Positions 58,238 through 64,000 of a stretch of DNA of 64,000 nt are shown piece by piece (the stretch's first letter is position 1; each line of letters opens with the position of its first letter). The position numbers and the translations under genes were made by a program. Below the pieces are notes generated by a model, which was not told the DNA's origin, searched no databases, and saw only the letters and a list, made by a program, of their open reading frames with translations. Source of the DNA: Mytilinidion resinicola (Eukaryota > Ascomycota > Dothideomycetes > Mytilinidiales > Mytilinidiaceae); NCBI RefSeq assembly GCF_010093595.1, contig NW_022985442.1, positions 722,261 to 786,260 of the forward strand, read 5' to 3'.

Positions 58238-59021
58238 ACTGGGAGAAAGTTTCCTACTGGGCTATTGACATTGTGATCCACTCATTTAGCAGCGCATTGG
58301 CGAACTTCTTATTTCCAACCTTATCTTCTTACGAAGTGAAGGCCCATTCAAAATAGTTCAATTTAATGCAAATATAGTAGCCCACCACGAATATCTATAT
58401 AGTAATAAAGCTCTTCGGGGCGATGGCGACCGGTAAGCGCGTGATTCATGAATTTAGATTATATAAACCAACTCCAGAACTCTTTTGTTATCTTATTAGT
58501 AAATGCGTTTACTAACTTCCTTAATAACCTTCTCTAAATAGTCGCCCTAGAGTCCCCTCTCTAATTCTCGCCTACGTTTTAATTCTACCTAATATCTATG
58601 GTCTAAAATAGTGGTATAAAAGCTAGAACCTGTCGTATTTCATTCTGAATCTAGTGATCGGGGCTGTCATCCCCGATAAGCTCCGAAGGCGTATGGTACC
58701 CAGCGCCAGGAAACTGCTGACGCGATCGCTGTCTCTGATCCTTATCTCAGCGCCATCAATATATTGGGGGATGGTGGGCGACGGGACACCGGGTGCAGCC
58801 GCCGACTCGCGGCGAATGGAAGAGCGATTCGGACTCCGTTTGTTGCATGATTGCTGCCAAATCTGCACGTTTATGCACAGGGAGACAATGAAAGCGAGGC
58901 TGCTGCTAGAGCGGCATAAGCGTTATTCCGAACTACTTAGGGCATTTAAAACAATCTTTAGACAGCCACATCCCCCTTGCTAATCTACCGCTAGCCTCTT
59001 TTAGGGGTCTACATAGGCTAT
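58238..59021. other. AT-rich noncoding stretch
   Basis: About 58380-58640 is again TpA-rich. Open frames on both strands at 58620-58985 lack motifs. Confidence 0.45.
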
Positions 59022-59990
59022 TTATCCATTCTGCACGGCACTTTCTCTTACGGGATCATATGGCTTGCTTGAAGCTAGTGGCTGCTCAGCCAGAGGCTGC
59101 TGCTCGTGGGGTCGATCGGTTGGCTTGATTGAAGTCATAGACTGCTCATCCAGGGGCTGCTGCTCGTGGGGTCGATCGGTTGGCTTGGTTGGAGCTAATG
59201 GCTGCTCAGTTGGGGGCTGCTGCTCGTGGGGTCGATCGGTTGGCTTGCTTGCTTCCTTGTGCGATGGAGTTCTTGCCACTGAAGCTTAACTTAGTAACAG
59301 TATAGTAACCATGATAATATCAAAACTAACAATGGACCTTCCGCACGACTTGTGTCATGCGCCAGTCAACGACGTCAACATCTATTTTATGTATCTTCTC
59401 CTCCAGCAGCTGTTTAACCACACGCTCTTGGATATCCGCTTGGGTGTCTGCATAAACCTGAGTCCAACGAGTCCATTCCGGATGATCTGTGGCAAGTCTT
59501 TCCGCTTCTTGCTTTGTGACGGCCTGCCGATCTTTGTTAACAAGGACTACGCTGGGCTTATATCCCTGCTTACCAGGAACCGCTTCCACTCAGTCGAGTT
59601 AAGTCCAGCTCTGGCCTGTGCCTCAGCAGTCTTGGCGCTAATCTTGAGACTCATTATGCGTGGTGGCGTTGAACTGTGACAGTTCCTAAGATTTCGAGCG
59701 GGAGTCGTGTTGTCGAAGCGGGGCTGTGGAACGAACGCACTGACCACATTGACCGCATTGCCCACATTGTCCGTCACGTCCATCACGTCCGTCTCGTCCG
59801 TCGGTGAAATGATAATTATTCTGTAGTATCCCTTATTCTCGTCGGTGCCGCTGTATTTCGTAACGCAAGTTGTCGCGGCACTTACACTGTGGAATTTGTA
59901 TGTCAAAGCTTTCCAGTATCCATTTTCTTGCTGACATTTGTAGGCCTCGCTTCTCCTCCTCTCATTTGTGAGCCTCCGTTGGGTTCCCAA
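59022..59990 (-). pseudogene. Decayed gene with 20-residue repeats, unknown family
   Basis: Three minus-strand frames overlap in order: 59990-59547, 59589-59326 and 59279-59022. The middle one reads PGKQGYKPSVVLVNKDRQ, then AERLATDHPEWTRWTQVYAD, and the last encodes 20-residue repeats of the type KPTDRPHEQQPLAEQPLA. The frames do not join by any good intron, and a +1 shift is needed near 59570. I cannot name the family. It may be a decayed gene rather than a set of shadows, because the pieces look codon-like and follow one another. Confidence 0.35.
59061..59250. repeat. Minisatellite, 60-bp unit, about 3.2 copies
   Basis: GGCTGCTGCTCGTGGGGTCG followed by ATCGGTTGGCTTG recurs exactly every 60 bp (59095, 59155, 59215), with variable segments between. 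The unit is a multiple of three and encodes a 20-residue repeat on the minus strand. Confidence 0.9.
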
Positions 59991-60670
59991 AATTGGAAAA
60001 TATATCGAACACGTTATGCCAAATAGGGGTACACTTCGTAGTCTGGTCTTCCCATCGAAATTTACTTCAAAAATAATCCTCGTAGAGCCCCATAACCGGA
60101 CGGTAAGTAAAGGCTTTATTACTAGCCGTCTCCTCGAGGCTGAGACAAGTTACAGACAGTTTCCCACGCCACAACGGAAGTCAAAAATCTCAACAATATT
60201 AGCGAATGTGGAGATGGGGATTTAGGAATACAAGCTGATGTGAACAAATTTGGGTCGTGCAGCAGTCAGACCCTCGCGGTGACCAATAGCCAGACGGTAA
60301 GTGATGTCTTCATTCCCGTTTTCAAGAGGCTAAAACGAGTTACAGACATTGAGCGAAGAATATCTCAACAATCTACGCGAATGTTCCGGCTGCGGTTCCT
60401 GTGCAAAGTTCAGACCGGACGACGAGTGTTGTTCTAACACAGCATTCTATGGGGAGCTCCCTCCGAGGTTGTGCGTATGCTCACACCCGCCCGGCAATCA
60501 CGCACCACCTGGTGCGCAGGCCGTGAGCGGTGAAAGCGGGTTCAGCTCTTCGAAACAGCTCGCAGTTACAGCTGGTCTGGAATTGGGGGTGGACCTTGGA
60601 GGTCCCAACCCTCTGGTTCGCATCTTGCCCCCGACTCGAAAGCAGATTAGCAGTCTCCGGACACCCACAA
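59991..60670. other. Region with a duplicated splice-junction-like segment
   Basis: Segments at about 60098-60222 and 60292-60400 are similar in order: (G/A)GACGGTAAGT, GAGGCT, CAAGTTACAG/CGAGTTACAG, then ATCTCAACAAT and CGAATGT. Each looks like an exon end, a 50-nt intron and the next exon start. The second copy leads into a cysteine-rich frame, ECSGCGSCAKF and CVCSHPPGNHAPP, at about 60370-60520. No whole gene can be assembled. Confidence 0.5.
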
Positions 60671-61270
60671 TGGCGGGAAAAATGACTTTGTACAAGGTCG
60701 TGGTGCTGGGCGACAGTGGCGTTGGAAAAACAGCCTTGACCATCCAGGTGGGCCCCTCCACACCGGTCAAATGTCAACCACTAACTATATTTCTAGCTTG
60801 TCTAAACCACTTCATCGAAACCTACAACCGGCCATAGAGCAATCATACCGCAAGCAGGTGCAGATTGACTCACAGTCATGCATGCTGGAAGTGCTTAACA
60901 CCGCAGGCCAAGAAGAATACATTGCGGCGCTGCGAGACCAGTGGATACGAGGCGAGGGCTTCGTACTGGTATATAGCATCTCGTCCCGGTCGTCTTTTAA
61001 CCGCATTAAAAAATTCACCATCAAATCAGACGGGTCAAGGCATCCGGATCTCCAACATACCGTGGCTCGCCGCCGAGTGCACCATCGAATGGCTCCGGTT
61101 TTGGCCTAGCTCCCGTTATGCTAGTGGGCAACGAATGCGACAGGGAAGCAAAGCGCGAAGTGTTCACAAAGGAATGCAGTGCACTCGCCCACTCGCTGGC
61201 ATGCGGCTTTGTACAGCGCGCCCGGAATAGCTCACTCGAAAAGTCCGCGATGAGCTTGGCGGCCAAATCA
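60671..61270 (+). pseudogene. Ras-family small GTPase, frameshifted
   Basis: ATG 60671 starts [20 protein letters not shown], the Ras P-loop exon, and a 50-nt intron (GTGGGC...TTTCTAG) follows ALTIQ. The next exon should read on into LNHF and the switch I region, but it is out of frame by one base at its start and again near NRP. Further on, [27 protein letters not shown] and RDQWIR are recognisable, as are MLVGNECDR and ALAHSLACGFVQ. The G4 motif NKxD reads NECD and the C-terminus lacks a CAAX box. Multiple shifts and lost key residues show a pseudogene of the Ras/Rsr1-like type. Confidence 0.85.
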
Positions 61271-61283
61271 CTCCTTCAACGCA

Positions 61284-61830
61284 GCACGACCTTCCCGTCG
61301 CGCCAAACCTTTTCCTGGCGGCCAAAGGGCCGGATGGATCTGCTGCTGTGGCTAAACGACAGGCTTGTTACAACGGCGCGTTGGAAGCGAGAGGCATAAA
61401 CAGTCTTCAGTCATATGGTAGAAACAACCCTGTTTCCGACAACAACGCTTATACCATTACGTCGATTTATCACAACGGCACTCTCAAGATGTACACCAGC
61501 CACCCTACTCAGCCAACCAGCCCTGGAGTTCGGCCTGAATACCACATGACCTAAATTAACGGATACTCTATGACTGGCAATGCCGAAATCTTCCGCGAAG
61601 GAGCCAGAGCGTAAAGGAATTTAAGAGACTGGGCAAAAGAGCAGAGGAACGAGGTGATCCAACAAGCGAACGAGAGAACAAACTCTGTGCAAGCAGAAGC
61701 ATCGACTGGTGATGCAGCGGCCAGTCCGTTATGCCCGTTCCGCAAAGCTCCCCGGCAAACGTTGCGACAACTCAGCAGCGCGAAGAGTGGTATAGACGGA
61801 TAGCAAATTTCAATGTCGCAAAGAGAAGAC
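61284..61830 (+). pseudogene. DUF7924-like fungal protein fragment, stops inside
   Basis: In one frame the sequence reads PNLFLAAKGPDGSAAVAKRQ and ACYNGALEARGINSLQSYG, then NNAYTITSIYHNGTLKMYTS and PEYHMT, a TAA stop at 61552, INGYSMTGNAEIF, another TAA at about 61612 and RNLRDWAKEQRNEVIQQANE. This string of motifs belongs to a fungal family that I recall as DUF7924. The start of the protein is missing. The first stop fits CAA to TAA. It overlaps the damaged end of the Ras pseudogene. Confidence 0.7.
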
Positions 61831-62448
61831 ATTCGTAAAGGAGCAGAGCGAAACTCCAGCTGATGTGTGGGTTTACTGTGATCAAGGTCAAGGAGAGAAG
61901 AAATGGAGGAGTTGCATCTGGATCAGCGCCATCTGCAGTATCCCTTTCCTAATGCCGTGAGACAGGCTTCGACAGCCGGTCGCGCCGCTGTGAGTTGCCA
62001 TCCATCTGCAACAATACACCAGACGATTTTGTCAAAGTGAGTGGGTTGTATTTTTGCCGCATACGTGCTAATATACGGCAGCTGGGCCGGAGCTGAGCTG
62101 GGGCCTGAGCCGACCTCAGCCACAGCGGCGCAGGGCCACGTGAGCAGAGGAGGTCGAGAATGTGCAGTTTTGGGTCAAATAACAATTTAGTTCAGTGATA
62201 AGCGATTCAGTACATCAAGATTCACTGTAGTATGACTATGAAGCAGGGTACTTCTAGCGTCAGCCTCTCTAAAAGTTTGATTTGGCGTCATGTTACTTGT
62301 CATTTGCTAAATACAAAGAGCCTTACTCGTTGGCAACGTCTCAGGAGAGTCGCAAGGCTGCCGACCTTTATCAATGGACTCCCAAATCAAAGGCTACCCC
62401 GAAACGATACGCTAGGCGTTTCAAAAGGATTGACTATTGGGAACCTAA
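61831..62448. other. Noncoding stretch with dispersed repeat
   Basis: It contains the second copy of the 57.3-kb repeat at 62110-62185. Small open frames have no motifs. Confidence 0.45.
62110..62185. repeat. Dispersed repeat, copy 2
   Basis: CCACAGCGGCGCAGGGCCAC followed by GAGAATGTGCA and AATAACAA matches the copy at 57262-57335 with about ten differences. Confidence 0.7.
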
Positions 62449-62977
62449 GTGAGTTCTCGGCAAATTAGTCCTGGTCACGACGATCCGCTAACGAAGTACG
62501 ACCACAGTGAAGAGCAGTATAGAGAATTTGATATACCGTTCGACCTCAGCAAACTTGAGGTACCGGATATGGGGCGGGCCAGTACTCTCAGCTTCATTGA
62601 AATATTACCTGTATGCTATATCGGTGCTGTTCTTGGCGCGAGGTTCCGACTTAACGGCTTCTTTCGATGCGAAAACCACGGTAATGTTTACGCTGCGGAG
62701 GGCCTCTGCTTTACGGGCGATCGATACGAGATTAAGGAATACAAATTACTCAATGTTCTGAAGAAGCTATACGCTTCTCGTGTCAGGAACCTTAAAACGT
62801 TAATCTCTAGGCCGTTATTCGCCTGCTCATTTGATCAAAACGGCCGTAAATTTGTCGTCAACTATGTGAAGAACGAATCGACTGGGAGATCGAGTGCGAC
62901 GCAGAAAATATCATATATTGGGGCTATTGGGAGACGGGGGACGAAGGAATTTGATGAATCTTTCTTACAGCTCGGTC
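62449..62977 (+). pseudogene. Fragment resembling a protein-kinase N-lobe-like domain
   Basis: An open frame without an ATG reads LGARFRLNGFFRCENHGNVY, AAEGLC, then YEIKEYKLLNVLKKLYASRV, RNLKTL and FACSFDQNGRKFVVNYVKNE. The pattern of a glycine-containing loop, a V-A/IK strand and a helix resembles the N-lobe-like repeats seen near fungal incompatibility genes. There is no start codon and no catalytic loop, so it is a fragment. It abuts the gasdermin-like remnant on the other strand. Confidence 0.4.
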
Positions 62978-63600
62978 AGTCTGCTTGCTCACAAACCGCA
63001 CCCCCTTCGCCACCTTGACCCCCGTCACCATATACACCGACCCCGCCAGCCTCCGCTGCTCCAGATACGTCTTCTTGGCTGCCACGCACGACACGCTATT
63101 CTCGACATAACCCTACGCTGGCTCGATGAACGCCGTCTCCAGCCGCACGATCTCCCAGCGCGCATCGTCGCCCCGCTCGCCGCGGACGCTCGCGTCGGCG
63201 CCGAGTGGGCTGCCCAGCTGCGCGAGGAACTGCGCCTGCAGGCCCAGTGAGCCCGAGAGCGCGAGCGAGTGGCTGAAGACGTAGCTCGCTTTGAAGGCGG
63301 TGCTGATGGCGGGGAGCGGGGCGAGGGGCGGGCTGAGCGCGCGGTATGGCAGGTGCATGTCGGTGATGATTTGGCCGAGCTGGATGTGGGTTGTGTTGTA
63401 GTCGGATGTGGGGAGGATGAAGTAGGCTTTGCGGTCGTGGATTTTTGGGTGTTGGTTGGGGAGAGCGGCGTTGGGATAGAATAGGGGTGTAGAGAGGAGT
63501 GTGGTGTGCAGGCTGCGGGGACAGGAGCTGAAAGTTCAGCTTGGAAGGCTGTGAGACGGTGCTTGGGGGGAAGATTGAGGAGGCCCTGCAGGTCGCCGGA
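62978..63600 (-). pseudogene. Gasdermin-like (RCD-1/HET-Q1-type) protein remnant
   Basis: Minus-strand frame: KAYFILPTSDYN, LGQIITDMHLPYRALSPPL, a middle region with LGLQAQFLAQLG, then RWEIVRLETAFIEPA, a TAG stop at about 63112, GYVENSVSC, KTYLEQRR and SVYMVTGVKVAKGVRF. These elements in this order match my memory of the N-terminal pore-forming domain of fungal gasdermin-like proteins, which are cleaved to trigger cell death. No ATG lies ahead of the first motif, and a frame change near 63510 separates the presumed N-terminus (NLPPKHRLTAFQAELSAP). No sequence is restored here. The family call needs a profile search. Confidence 0.55.
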
Positions 63601-64000
63601 TTAGGTAGACCATTTCACTAGGCGCTAGTGTCCTAGAAGAGATCCAGTGAGGGTAAAATGATAGACTTTAGAGATTAGGCTGAATTAAAGAAACACTATC
63701 TAGACCTTTGAAACTTATTGTGAAATCTAAGAGCTATACTAATAATAGGTGTGAGAAGAAGGGTGTAGTAGGGAACTTTAAGATGAGAATTGATTTTAGT
63801 TGTTCATTCAGATGCTGTAAGGAAAAAGCGAAAGCACACGGTAGGAGTTTCGTGATAGAATCTATATAAAATCGTACAAAGGCATATTGAGAGAAAAAGA
63901 CGAATCATTAAAGAATCACTATACGTGGCCAAGAGGTAGATATATGACCCGTTTAGGCGAGCACGTGACTAGCACCAGCCTCGCATGGAAGACCCAGGCG
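63601..64000. other. AT-rich tail
   Basis: Nothing was recognised. The stretch is AT-rich with short TA-rich runs, like the other degraded blocks. Confidence 0.45.

Noticed and set aside
58620..58985. Opposing open frames of 81 and 109 codons
   Set aside because: No motif or splice support in an AT-rich decayed region.

Overview
The window is nuclear DNA of a filamentous ascomycete (Pezizomycotina). Genes carry one to six short introns, mostly 45-80 nt, with GT..AG ends and CTAAC/CTGAC-like branch points, and nearly every protein has an obvious fungal family. The secreted repeat protein, the DUF7726 protein and the style of the incompatibility genes suggest Dothideomycetes, but this is inference. 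No rRNA, tRNA, CRISPR or intact transposon was recognised. Exon coordinates below were worked out by eye, and every multi-exon model sums to a multiple of three.

Region 1-46.6 kb is an ordinary gene-rich arm. In order it holds a DUF7726 protein (5' end outside the window), OLA1 (-), mitoribosomal mL41 (-) divergent from the U3 processome factor UTP14 (+), a secreted GH81 beta-1,3-glucanase (+), a large secreted Ser/Thr/Gly-rich repeat protein (+), eIF2-beta (-) divergent from MIM2 (+), a VCX1-type Ca2+/H+ exchanger (-), a fungal membrane coiled-coil protein (-), a C2H2 transcription factor (-), a Gpt2/Sct1-type glycerol-3-phosphate acyltransferase (-), a GPI-anchored GH76 mannanase-like protein (-), an HSP70-like ATPase (-), an unknown coiled-coil protein (+), a membrane-anchored hemerythrin-like protein (+), an MDR-type oxidoreductase (-), a Gfo/Idh/MocA dehydrogenase (+) and a small unknown protein (-). 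Gaps contain an inverted-repeat (MITE-like) element near 25.7 kb, a hairpin repeat near 16.6 kb and degenerate tandem duplications near 26 and 28.6 kb.

Region 48-55.2 kb carries the most notable gene: an NLR-like or sacsin-like module with an HSP90-type ATPase domain, followed in the same reading path by a DUF3883-like tail and a full HET (heterokaryon incompatibility) domain. One in-frame TAG, where the family appears to carry tryptophan, splits the architecture.

Region 55.2-64 kb is a decayed accessory compartment. It has a truncated C2H2 protein, an aminoglycoside-phosphotransferase-like kinase pseudogene, a 3 x 60 bp minisatellite, a Ras-like pseudogene, a DUF7924-like pseudogene, a kinase-N-lobe-like fragment and a broken gene resembling fungal gasdermin-like (RCD-1/HET-Q1) proteins, separated by AT-rich TpA-rich DNA and dispersed repeats. 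Several stops fit C-to-T change in a CpA context, as expected of RIP. Together with the HET fusion, this looks like a degraded allorecognition or cell-death locus next to a stable housekeeping arm.
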